Assembly: GCA_963921825.1 (NCBI GenBank)
Contig: OY997590.1
Location: 50,113,039 to 50,177,038, forward strand
Length of the DNA: 64,000 nucleotides
Direction of reading: 5' to 3'
DNA from: Erodium maritimum
Lineage: Eukaryota > Streptophyta > Magnoliopsida > Geraniales > Geraniaceae
Positions 33,472-42,896 of the stretch are shown here, piece by piece (within the stretch, counting starts at the first letter, position 1; every line of letters begins with the position of its first letter). Under the pieces are notes generated by a model. It worked only from the letters and a program-made list of their open reading frames with translations, was not told the origin of the DNA and made no database searches. The position numbers and the translations under genes were made by a program.

Positions 33472-33983
33472 ATGGCAAATTCAGCGAACATTAATAGTTT
33501 GTCATTAAAAACCATTCTTGACAGGGTCAAGCTAAATGGGACAAACTATTTGGACTGGTACAAAATTTTGAGGATAGTCCTCAAGTCTGAACGCAAAGAA
33601 TATGTCCTTGACAAGGCTGTCTCTAAGACCATATCAGAGTTACATGAAGTGTCATCAGCTGCTGAGAAGAATATCTCAGGGATCTGGGATCCAAGGATAT
33701 TCTGATGGTCAACAAGGGAATTGGAAGTGGCAAGGGCTGGGCCCATGCGCACTTGGCAGGAAAGATGAGACACCTGAGAATGTCTGCTTCTACTGCCAAC
33801 AGCCTGGTCATTGGAACCGGGATTACAGGAAGTTCACGGCTGATTTGAAGAAGGGCAGTGGGACTGCGCCTTCATCAAATAGCCTGGATGATCTGAAGAA
33901 GGGCAGTAGGACTGCGCCTTCATCAGGAAACCTGGATGATCTAAGGAAGGGCGGTGGGATCGTGCCTTCATTCGGTATTAACT
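33472..33983 (+). pseudogene. Copia A gag remnant (internally deleted, knuckle broken)
   Basis: It starts MANSANINSLSLKTILDRVKLNGTNYLDW, the gag (UBN2-type) N-terminus, at 33472. Compared with copia C about 140 codons of the capsid middle are missing after VLD (33610), and the text resumes at ISELHEV. After a frameshift the zinc knuckle reads CFYCQQPGHWNRDY, with the last Cys replaced by Tyr (TAC at 33824-33826). Then follow three 48-bp copies (33839-33982) of a linker DLKKGSGTAPSS that copia C has once. The same deletion, Tyr and triplication are found in copia B. Confidence 0.9.
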
Positions 33984-35310
33984 CTATAGAGCTACATCTC
34001 TCTACTTCCAAAGATTCATGGGTATTAGATACCATGACTGAATCTCACACATGCACTAATATATGGTGGCTGAAAGTAGGAGAGATTTGGAAAGCACGAA
34101 ATGGACCTCAGAGTTGTGGCAACTGCTGTAGGATCCATGAGTCTTGCTTTGCCAAGAGGCCTTGTCTTAGTATTGTATAATGTATATTGCATACCTACTT
34201 TTAGTAGGAATATTATATCCGTATCCGTGTTTGACAAGGAAGGATATAATGTTAATATTGGAAATGGAGTTTTCAATGTTCTATGCAATGATATGTTTTA
34301 TACCAGTACTGACATGGTTGGAGGATTGTACATATTAGATATGGGTAACAATGCCTCAAGTTCTATATATTCCGTTAATACCAAGAGGTCTAAATTCAAC
34401 GATTTAAACCTAACTCTGTTATGGCACTGTCATTTGGGTCGCATAAACATGAAGCGCCTATCAGCACTTCAGAAGTGCGGGCTTTCAGGTTCATTCGAAT
34501 TCCATTCGATCGATAGGTGCAAGGTTTGTTTGATGGGCAAAATGACTAAAGTGCCCTTTATCGATCGCGATGAAAGGGCGGGTGAATTATTGGGGCTGAT
34601 ACACTCGAATGTGTGTAGACCAATAAGTTCACTTGCCAGGAGGGGTTTTAGCTACTTTATCACATTTACTGATGATTACAGTAAATATGGTTATGTCTAT
34701 TCGGTGAGACATAAGTCTGAAGCTTTTGATAAATTTAAAGAGTTTAAGACTATAGTAGAAAACCAACTCGACAAAGGTATTAAGGCACTTCGATTGGATC
34801 GAGGTGGAAAATACTTGACCACAGAGTTATTGGATCATCTAAAAGAGAATGGGATCCTTTTGGAATGGACTCCTCCTAGGTCACTGTAGTTGAAAGGTGT
34901 AGCCAAACGGAGAAATCGGACATTGTTAGACAATGGTCTGTTCCATGATTAGTTGGACTGATCTCCCAATCTCTTTTAGGGGTTTTTCTCTAGAGACGAC
35001 CGCATTCATAGTGAATCGGGCTTCGACGAATGGTGTGGAAGGGACACCATTTTAAAAATGGTACGGGATGATGCCCGCTTTGTCCTTCCTAAAGATTTGT
35101 GGTTGCGAGGCTTATGTGAAACATTTGGTTTCGACTAAGCTCGAACCAAGATCTGAGATATGCACCTTCGTGTGGTATCCCAAAGCAACAAGGGGATACT
35201 ATTTCTACAATCCCAGTGAGAACATGGTGTTCGTCGCTTGGGGTGGGGTCTTTATGGAAAAGAAGTTTTGTTTCCAAAGACGTCATTGGGAGGACTGTGC
35301 ATCTTGAAGA
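33984..35310 (+). pseudogene. Copia A protease and integrase remnant
   Basis: Protease: the catalytic DTGA of copia C (SWVLDTGAESH) reads SWVLDTMTESH here, with Asp at 34028-34030. Integrase: zinc-binding part LLWHCHLGRI (second His lost) and CKVCLMGK, catalytic core from 34101-34889. The first Asp of the DD35E triad is Asn (AAT at 34608-34610), the second Asp is kept (RLDRGG), and the Glu is Lys (AAA at 34905-34907, in VAKRRNRTLL). Stops and frameshifts follow, and the 35068-35307 frame carries the C-terminal CGCEAYVKHLVSTKLEPRS part. Confidence 0.9.
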
Positions 35311-36960
35311 AATTCAGGATGGTACAGATCTGTCTAAACCAATTGGCAACCCAGTAGAAAGGAGCCAGAGATTGTCGTAGAGTAAGAACCAATTCCTGTT
35401 ACAATTCCGGAAGGTCCAAGGCGATTTGTAAGGATCAATCTTCCACCTCCAAGATATGGTATCCGGAGGTGAAAATGAAGTCATGGTGGATCACGATGAT
35501 CCAGCCACCTTTCAGGAAGTCGTGGATGGGCCCAACTCCTAGTTATGGCTGGGAGCCATGAGGGAGGAAATGCAATCCATGTCGGACAACCGAGTCTAGG
35601 AACCGGTTGATCCCATCAATGGTGTGAGGACCATAGGATGCAAATGGATCTTCAAGGTGAAGATGGACATGGACGGCAACCCTCTGACCTACAAAGCTCA
35701 ACTGGTGGCGAAAGGTTATAGGCAGATCCAATGGATTGACTATGAGGAAACCTTCTCCTTAGTGGCTATGGTCAAAATCGATCCAAATTCTTCTTGACAT
35801 AACTGCGTATCATAATTACGAGATATGGCAAGTGGATGTCAAAACCGCTTTCCTAAATGGAAATTTGACTGAGTACGTTTGTATGTCTCGGCCCAAAGGT
35901 TTTGACGATCCGAAGAATAAAGGAAAGATTTATAAGTTGTTGAAATCCATTTCTGGATTGAAACGAACTTCTCGGAGTTGGATCCTTCGTTTTGATGAAG
36001 CTGTAATTGGATTTGGCTTAATCAAGAACGAGGATGAATCTTGCGTTTATAAGAAGGCTAGTGGGAGCAATATTACCTTTCTGGTTCTCATTGAAAACGA
36101 CATCCCAACCTTGCACGAGATTAAAGCTTGGTTGAGGAAGTGTTTTTCAATAAAGGACTTAGGTGATGCTTCTCATATTTTAAGGATTAAGATATGTAGA
36201 GATTGCACCAAGAGGGTCTTGGATTTAAGTCAGGGAACCTATGTGAACAAGGCATTGAGTAGGTTCTTAATGGTCGATTCAAAGAAAGGACTCTTACCCA
36301 CTAGTCATGGCATTCATCTCAGCAAGACTCAGTGTCCTAAGACACCTGATGAGCTGAAAAGGATGATGAGAATCCTATGCGCCTGGGGGCAGGATCGATC
36401 ATATATGCCATGACATGTATGAGACCAGACGTCTCGTAAGCCTTATGTTGTACCAGTAGAAATCATTCTAACCCGGGGGAAAGATGATGCTGAACTAGTC
36501 GTCGAAGGATGAGTAGACGCTAGTTTTCCACGACAAATCCAGATGACTTTAGAAGTCAATCAGGATATGTGTTTACGCTGAATGGCAGAGCTTTAGCTGG
36601 GAAAGCGTAAAGCAAGATACCATTGCCGAATCTACGACAGAGGCCAAGTACATGGATGCTGCAGAGGCAGCTAAGGAGGCTATGTGGATTTGGAAATTCA
36701 TGGCAGGGCTGGGTGTAATTAAAAACCCATCCAGTCCGGTGAATCCATTTTGCGACAACATAAGGGCCATTGCGCAAGCTAAAAGCCTAGATCGCATAAC
36801 AAATCCAAACATGTACTGCGGCGTATCCACCTCATCAGATAAATACTGAACTGAGGTGAAGTGAAGATAACCGATATTGCAACAAATGATAACATAGCCA
36901 ACCCTTTGACTAAGGCAGTGTCACTGCCTGAACATGTTAGACATGTAAAGTCGATGGGGA
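35311..36960 (+). pseudogene. Copia A reverse transcriptase and RNase H remnant
   Basis: RT phrases CKWIFKVKMDMDGNP (about 35640), QVDVKTAFLNGNL (35830) and DSKKGLLPTSHGIHLSKTQCPKTPDEL (36280-36360) are clear. The catalytic YVDD loop is missing: the text runs FLVLIENDIPTL (36078-36110) where copia C has FLVLYVDDILLIGNDVATL, a 21-bp in-frame deletion. RNase H (36590-36960): the catalytic EAEY is EAKY (AAG at 36646-36648), and CDNIRAI is kept. Frameshifts near 35795 and 36385 and several stops also break it. Confidence 0.92.
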
Positions 36961-36988
36961 CATATTGGGGTTTAGATTGGAACTAGAG

Positions 36989-37000
36989 CAAGTGGGAGAT
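36989..37000 (+). other. Copia A polypurine tract
   Basis: CAAGTGGGAGAT directly precedes the 3' LTR TG at 37001. Confidence 0.88.
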
Positions 37001-38687
37001 TGTTAGTCTTAGTGCCCGTAGTTCAATCCTAAATGTCCAAATGTATATATCATCGTTAGCAATAAAATTAAAGCGGCTTTATATTACTTATGTGTTGGAG
37101 TAATATATCGATGTGTGCTCAGATCTATGCCCACCATGCGAATAGAACCATAGATCGAGATAGATCACACTCGATGGGTCCCTAGTCAACAAAGCTTCAC
37201 TAGAAGCGACTAGTATGAAAGATGGCTCTTTATGGCTTACGTTCTGTTAGTCATTGGAATGAGATTCCGGAGTCTGATCATAGATATCATGTGGGACATG
37301 ATATTGGACGACCCGCCCTGAATATGTGCCATAGATTAAGTCATGAACATATTCAGTGTTGTAGCTTGTCATGTATCCTTAGACCAAGGAGTCTTTGTGA
37401 TCGCTATGTAGTCAACAACTGAGTTTGACCTGAGCCTAACGTTGTCCGTAACAGGGCTTCCATAACGGTTAGGATTGGCTTGGGGACGGGCTACATGAGT
37501 GACACGAAAGACGGCTAAGGGATTTATCCCTCATACTAAGGTATGGGAAAGATATCGGTTCTCGGCCACTTGATCGAGAGTGACTGGAAGAATAGCATGG
37601 CCATGCACATGATACTGGTATCATATCTTCAGTCATCTCACATATCAAGGAACGGTGATTGAGAATAATAAGGATGACGGCTCTATGCCTTATCTCAATC
37701 AGGATATCGGAGATAAAAGGATAATGACAGGGACGACGGAAAGGTTAGAATCGACAGGGTCGATTCGTTATGTAGTGTCAGGCAATACTAAAGTCTCGTT
37801 AGTTGCCACTTAAATAGGATCAAGTAAAATGGGATTTTACGTTGATCTATTGACATGCATAAACCCAAGGGTCACACCGGAGGATGAAACTCATTGACAC
37901 ATTTATGGAGAATGGCCAAAAGGGAGTTGTCTCGGGACATGACCAAAACTGGGTTTTGGGTCATGTGCCCGTAAGTGAATAGGACTTCACAGATCGAGAC
38001 AAGGCTTGGAGTCTTGGGATTGATCGCGTCGGATAATGTTGGACATTTCCGGTATTGAAGGCATGGAGGCGATGAGCGAATCACGGGACCTCGTTGGAAA
38101 TGGCCACGAGCCATGTTCCAAGAGGCCCATGAAAGGCCCATGCAACCAAGGCCCATGGAACTAATTAATCAAGTCTTGATTAATTAGTACTAAGTAAGCA
38201 AGACAAGGATTAAGGTGTTGGTGATTCACCACCTAACCCAATCTTGTCTTGCCATACTTTGTCCTATTTACACCTTACTTGACACCATACTTATCCCATG
38301 CCTTTAGTTGGACAAGTATGGGTTTTGTTATGTTTAAGTCATCTTTTTTCAACATAACAAACACAAGACAAGAATAGGAAACACATTTTCTCTCCCTCTT
38401 CCATGGCCATTTCGGGTTTGGCTAGTTTCCACCTCCATGTTTGTGTTCTTGAGTCCTCAAAGAGAAGAACTACGTGGCTTTGATTCCCATGTGGATACGT
38501 AGGCGTCTTGGAGACTCAAGCCAATCATTCGTTAACCGGTGTTCTTGTTTTGGTATGAACTAGTGCTGAATTTTTCTCTTGTTAATCCATTCTTTGTTAG
38601 TTGTTTCATGGTTTTAATTGTCTCTTGGTTTTCATTGATTTTCCGCTGCGAGTTGGTTCATCTCCAACCCTACCTCGAGACCCAACA
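37001..38687 (+). repeat. Copia A 3' LTR, 1,687 bp
   Basis: Same length as the 5' LTR, with which it shares the 15-bp insertion. It ends CGAGACCCAACA, followed by the duplication GGTTG and the remaining part of the gypsy D 5' LTR. Confidence 0.95.
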
Positions 38688-38692
38688 GGTTG

Positions 38693-39196
38693 GTGTTGCG
38701 TATTTATCCGTCGTGTCTTTGGAGGAGGTCGTCAATCGTTGTGTCGGGTTTACGTCACCAGTCCGAGTGTTGAGTCTGTTGAGGAAGGTAACGGTTGCGT
38801 GTCACTTGAGTACTTGGGTTGGGGATTGTATTCCCGGTGTGGGGTTAGTTTTGACTGTTACCGACATTGTCTGCTAAGTATGCCGTAGTCAGTATGTTAT
38901 CCGTGGTGCTGAGCGAACGCTCACCCCTAGCTGCTTTTCCTACAGGTACTGATCGCAGGACGGACTAGGCGAGCTCTTGAAGCTTGAGGAGCTAGGAGCG
39001 GAGTCCGGGATTTATCTTTTGAGTCTAGTGACGGATACCTTGTACTTGTCCAATTGCTGGGACGTTTTTGAGTTGTAAATATTATTTTGTTTAACTAATT
39101 GGTGTTTTTAAAGTGATTTATGAAAAAGGTTTCAAGTGTTTTATTGTTTTAAAAGTTCGCATCCTGAGTTCGGTTTACTGAAATTGGGGCGTGACA
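38693..39196 (+). repeat. Gypsy D 5' LTR, last part
   Basis: Continues the LTR interrupted at 28551; matches 45656-46139. It contains the hairpin TGAGCG-AA-CGCTCA (38910-38923) and an acceptor-like TTTTCCTACAG ending at 38945. It ends GGGGCGTGACA at 39196. The 3' LTR lacks about 20 bp near 45965 that are present here. Confidence 0.92.
38910..38945 (+). other. Gypsy D 5' LTR hairpin and acceptor-like CAG
   Basis: A stem of TGAGCG / CGCTCA, then CCCTAGCTGCTTTTCCTACAG ending at 38945. Same module as 2506-2543 and 45871-45908. Confidence 0.6.
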
Positions 39197-39199
39197 GCT

Positions 39200-39211
39200 T
39201 GGTATCAGAGC
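39200..39211 (+). other. Gypsy D primer binding site (initiator tRNA-Met)
   Basis: TGGTATCAGAGC starts three bases after the 5' LTR end. Confidence 0.92.
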
Positions 39212-41139
39212 TCGAGGTTTCACACCTCGGACTGTACGTCAATTAGGTGGGGAGAGTCGAGTCAGTTAAGTCCCGTCGTGCGTTGGGTACACAAGTCGGA
39301 ACCGTGTATAGACCCGTAGTGGTTTGAGTCCTGTTTGTGATTGAGCGTTTGTGCAGTGTTTGATTTCTGGTGTGCTGATTGTTTGTTGCTGCTTGAAACA
39401 TTTTTAAGCTGTCGCGACTCGACGCCTGTAGTCAAACGTGACGGTGCTGATATCAAGTCGGTACAACGTAGTTCAGGGACGCCTGGACCGGGTTGTAATT
39501 ACGTGATTTCAAGAAATGAGGTTTTAAAATGAAAGGGAAAGGTTTTAAAATGAGTCACGCTAGTGCATGTCGCACGCACGCCGTGCACTGGGCGTGCACC
39601 ATGCACGCAGGCCACACGAAGTGCGTTGACCAAAGGTGGCCAGTTGAGGTGCTCTCTGTCCAATCTGCACGCCGTGCGCCCAATGTGCGCTTGGCGTGCG
39701 CCCGCACGCTGCTTGCATGTTGTGCGTCTGGCGTGCATGGTGCATGCTGGGTGCACTCCGTGCGCTCAGCGTGCGCCTCAGAAATTCAGGACTCTTTTTG
39801 CTTCTTTTCGCTCCGTTTCCGACCAAGAATGAGGGCGTGTTTTATTTTGATTGGCCCTGTGGGCGTGTTTTGACTTTGGTTGGCCCGGTGGGCGTGGTTC
39901 AGTGTTGGTTGGCCCGGTGGGCGAGTGTTGTTATGTTGTTGTTTGGCCGTGTCGGCTTGTGTTTTGGTTGAGGGTGAATGACTTGATTGGTCTGTGAGTC
40001 GTGGCGCGTGTGTTTGCTGAATTGGTAGTCAAGCGTGTGTGTCGTTTAAGGCTAACTTTAGGGTTGAAACGGGTTAAGATTCGAGTTGGAACCGAGTTTG
40101 GAAAACAGGTCTGCGCGAGCGTCACGGATCCTGTCACGGATCCGTGACGGACCAGAGCGATTTGGCGAAGTTTAGGTCTTTGTCACGGCACCGTGACCCC
40201 AACCGTGACGGGGTCTGTCACGGGTCCGTGACCCCTGTCGTTTTCACCGTCTTGTTTACGCAGTTGTCCCGTTGTGGTTGCGTGACTTGGTGCACGTCTG
40301 TGCGGTCTATTTGAGGCCTCTTTACGTATTATTGTAATTGGGTTATTGATAGTGTGAGCAATAGTGTTTGCTTAGTTGAGAGCGTGATCCCCGTCTTGAG
40401 GTTTCCCTACGTGATCGGGTAATTGGGATATTGAGGTAGTGAGCAATAGTGATTTACTGAATTGAGGACGTGTTTCCCGTGTCGAGGTTTATCTTACATA
40501 AGCGATTAGTTGAGGTGTTGATAGTGTGAGCAATGTGACGTTTGACATCAGGTTTTGAGGTAGTGGTTTGCCCTGGTTAAATTGGTAAGTCTTTAGTACT
40601 TTACAAGTATGCCATAATCGAACGGGTGTCCGTGGAGGTGAGCATAACGCTCATCCCCTTTACTACTTTTCCCCCAAGGGACGAGTAGCGAACACTGGTT
40701 TGGTTGCGGAAAGTTATAAGTAAATGCATAGAGGACCGTGTGAGGGTTGCACTAGAACTTACCAGGGTGACTAATGGAGTGGTTTTTTGGTCTCTACTTT
40801 GAGCGTCATTTCTGTTGGGTACCGGAGCGTCACACTCGTTTGTGTCGTCGAGTTGTGCCGAGAGGTTGGGGCTGAGTCTAGAGCCGTTGAGTCCACCCCT
40901 GCATCTGGACACGCCGGTTAGTTGTGGTGTGGTGTTGACTAGAGTCTGTCGTGCCTGCGAAGTCAGAGAAGCGAACTAAACAGGGGGTTCGAGAGAGGGC
41001 TCGAGAACCCTGAAGCAGGATCGAGTCCTCAACCCGAGGAGTAGGGTATGTTCGGAGTTGGTGGGCACGACGGCGGTAGTGGAGCGAGGTTTTAGAGAGA
41101 CTGCGAGGATCCGTGAGGATCGACAACGACTAGGCTTGT
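39212..41139 (+). other. Gypsy D leader and anomalous body without recognisable gag
   Basis: No gag core or zinc knuckle is seen. Instead there is a GTGC/GCAC-rich stretch (39560-39790), three to four loose repeats of TTGGCCCGGTGGGCG (39850-39960), a GTCACGG palindrome cluster (40118-40235), and then about 460 bp (40330-40790) that follow the order of the solo LTR at about 7090-7725. That block includes a hairpin GGTGAGC-ATAAC-GCTCATC at 40637-40655. So the body looks like a piece of a different gypsy LTR placed where gag should be. Short open frames on both strands look non-coding. Confidence 0.6.
40118..40235 (+). repeat. GTCACGG palindrome cluster in gypsy D body
   Basis: Contains GTCACGGATCCGTGACGG and GTCACGGCACCGTGAC and further half-sites. 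Same style as 8935-9075 in the LTR of gypsy E. Confidence 0.8.
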
Positions 41140-41352
41140 GTGTGTATCCGTGGGCAGGATACTTACCAAATGACAACCTTTCACGTAAACTTGGGAATGG
41201 ATTGGCTGGCGAAGTACCGAGCCAATATCGACTGCTATAGGCGACGAGTGACAGTGTCAGTAGGCACCATGAAGGTGTCGTGTGTGCTGGGTGATAATAG
41301 CGGGGTTCTCCTGTCGGCATTGTCCGCAGTGGAGGAAGTATCGGTCGTGTAG
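41140..41352 (+). pseudogene. Gypsy D protease C-terminal remnant
   Basis: The frame 41140-41352 reads NLGMDWLAKYRANIDCYRRRVTVSVG. This is the ILGMDWL helix region that ends retropepsin in Ty3/gypsy polyproteins. The catalytic DSG/DTG part upstream is not recognisable. Confidence 0.8.
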
Positions 41353-41965
41353 AGCCGAGAGGACCGCGAGTGGTGTGTGAGTTCCCCGAGGTCTTCCCTG
41401 AAGAGTTGAGCGGGTTGTCACCAGTTCGTGAGGTGGAGTTCAGGATTGACCCGGTGCCGGGAATGACAGCGAACTGGTGGCGCCTTACAGGTTCGCGCCA
41501 GCCGAGTGGACCGAGCTGAAGAGTCAGCTCGAGGGGTTCGGGGGAAGGGGTTTATTCGTCCAAGCACATCGCCGTGGGGAGCGCTAGCACTCTTCATGAA
41601 GAAGAAGAGTGGAGGCTTCGGATGTGTATGGACTACCTGAAACTGAACTGGGTTACGATGAACAACTGATACCCGATGCTGAGAATTGACGACTTGTTCG
41701 ACCAGTTGAAAGGGTCGACGTGTTTCTCGAAGATCGATCTGCGATCCGGATATTACCAGTTGCGAGTCCGAGAGGGGGACGTCGCAAAGACTGCATTCCG
41801 GATACGCTATGGGCATTACGAGTTCTTGGTGATGCCTTTGGACTGACGAACGCACCTGCAGCGTTCATGGATCTGATGAACGGTATATTCCGGCCATTCT
41901 TAAATCAGTTTGTGGTGATGTTTGTGGACGACGGAGATCCAGGAGAGAGTTTCCGGCGGTGTTGA
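41353..41965 (+). pseudogene. Gypsy D reverse transcriptase remnant
   Basis: Frame-jumping reading gives [21 protein letters not shown] (about 41385), [24 protein letters not shown] (about 41725-41800), [14 protein letters not shown] and the catalytic FVDD (41924-41935, usually FIDD). These are the RT blocks of Ty3/gypsy. Frameshifts and stops lie between them, and the domain is cut right after FVDD; the thumb and RNase H are not seen. Confidence 0.85.
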
Positions 41966-42117
41966 CGCCGAGGACTGGGATCGTCGTGCTAATTGGGAGT
42001 TACGGTATCGCGGAGGGTTGTTAGTACCGCGTAACGGTGGAGGCGATGAGCTGCGAGGGTCGCAGTTTTCGCGTTTGACAGTGCGCGTGGGTAGCACTAA
42101 GAGGAGCGCGACATCAG

Positions 42118-42501
42118 GTGGCATGTCTAGTGGAACGGGATGCGGAGAGCGGTAGCGGAGTTAGTATCGCAATGCCTCACTCGTCGGCAGGTGATAGCCG
42201 AACAACAGCGTCCCGCTGGATTACTGCAGCCACTGCGGGTTGCACAGTGGAAATGGGGGCACGTCACGATGGGTTTCGCGAGCGGTTAGCCGGGTTCGCC
42301 TACAACGACAGCTTTCAGGCCAGTATAAAGATGGCACCGTTCGAAGCGTTGTGTGGTAGGCCGTGTCGATCGCCCGTGTGTTGGGCAGAAGTGAGAAATA
42401 AGAGGTTACTGGGTCTAGAACTGGACCGAGAGACAGCTGAGTCGGTCGTGCCAAATCGTGAGCGGTTGAAGACCGCGCAGAGTCAGCAGGAGTCATGCTG
42501 A
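42118..42501 (+). pseudogene. Gypsy D integrase remnant
   Basis: The frame contains LAGFAYNDSFQASIKMAPFEALCGRPCRSPVCWAEV, the end of the integrase core and start of its C-terminal domain in plant Ty3/gypsy elements. The DD35E residues upstream are not visible; RNase H and the integrase N-terminus appear deleted between 41965 and 42118. Confidence 0.82.
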
Positions 42502-42540
42502 TTGACGGCGCCGACCTCTCGAATCTGCAGTCGGTGACCA

Positions 42541-42846
42541 TGTATCCTTGGAGGTGAGTCCGAAAGGTGGACTAATGCGTTTCAACCGCGGCGGAGGCGG
42601 GTTAGCCCCGCGGTGTATCGGGCCTTTCGAGGTCTTGAGTACGTCATTGAGTGGGCAGATGTCGAGGTAACGGGTGATGTCTCGTATGAGGAGAAACCGG
42701 TTTGGGAAACGGATTCCCGAGAGCAGGTCCTGCGCGGAAAGGTTATCCGCTTAGAACGGGTGCGGTGGCGGCACCACGAGGCCGAGTCAACTTTGGAGCG
42801 CAAGGACAAGGTTCGCGCGAAGTGCGCCGATCTGTTCGACTACTGA
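42541..42846 (+). pseudogene. Gypsy D integrase C-terminus with chromodomain-like tail
   Basis: The frame 42613-42846 reads VTGDVSYEEKPVWETDSREQVLRGKVIRL and ends CADLFDY-stop at 42846. This is the chromodomain-like C-terminus of Tekay/Del chromoviruses, thought to guide insertion to certain chromatin. The part before it (42541-42612) holds RFNRGGG-like sequence with frameshift. The tail itself is open to its natural stop, followed by AAATTTCGCGGACGAAATTC, as in gypsy E. Confidence 0.82.
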
Positions 42847-42883
42847 AGTGCGTTGTTTTAAATTTCGCGGACGAAATTCCTTT

Positions 42884-42896
42884 AAGGGGGGTAGAT
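42884..42896 (+). other. Gypsy D polypurine tract
   Basis: AAGGGGGGTAGAT, followed by the 3' LTR TG at 42897. Confidence 0.88.

Larger units (their letters stand above)
28552..38687 (+). mobile_element. Copia A: defective Ty1/copia element inside gypsy D LTR
   Basis: The target duplication GGTTG lies at 28547-28551 and 38688-38692. The empty site can be read in the 3' LTR of gypsy D around 45651. Own length is 8,459 bp once the inverted solo LTR 30854-32525 is removed. Parts: 5' LTR (28552-30238), primer site (30240-30251), leader (30252-33471), gag-pol remnant (33472-36960), polypurine tract (36989-37000) and 3' LTR (37001-38687). Both LTRs are 1,687 bp and share a 15-bp insertion near 29690. 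They differ at more than a dozen places by eye, so the insertion is not brand new. Confidence 0.96.

Noticed and set aside
41418..41868. Minus-strand frames of 71-145 codons over the gypsy D RT.
   Set aside because: They are shadows of the plus-strand RT, where GLTNAPAAF and FVDD motifs are readable.
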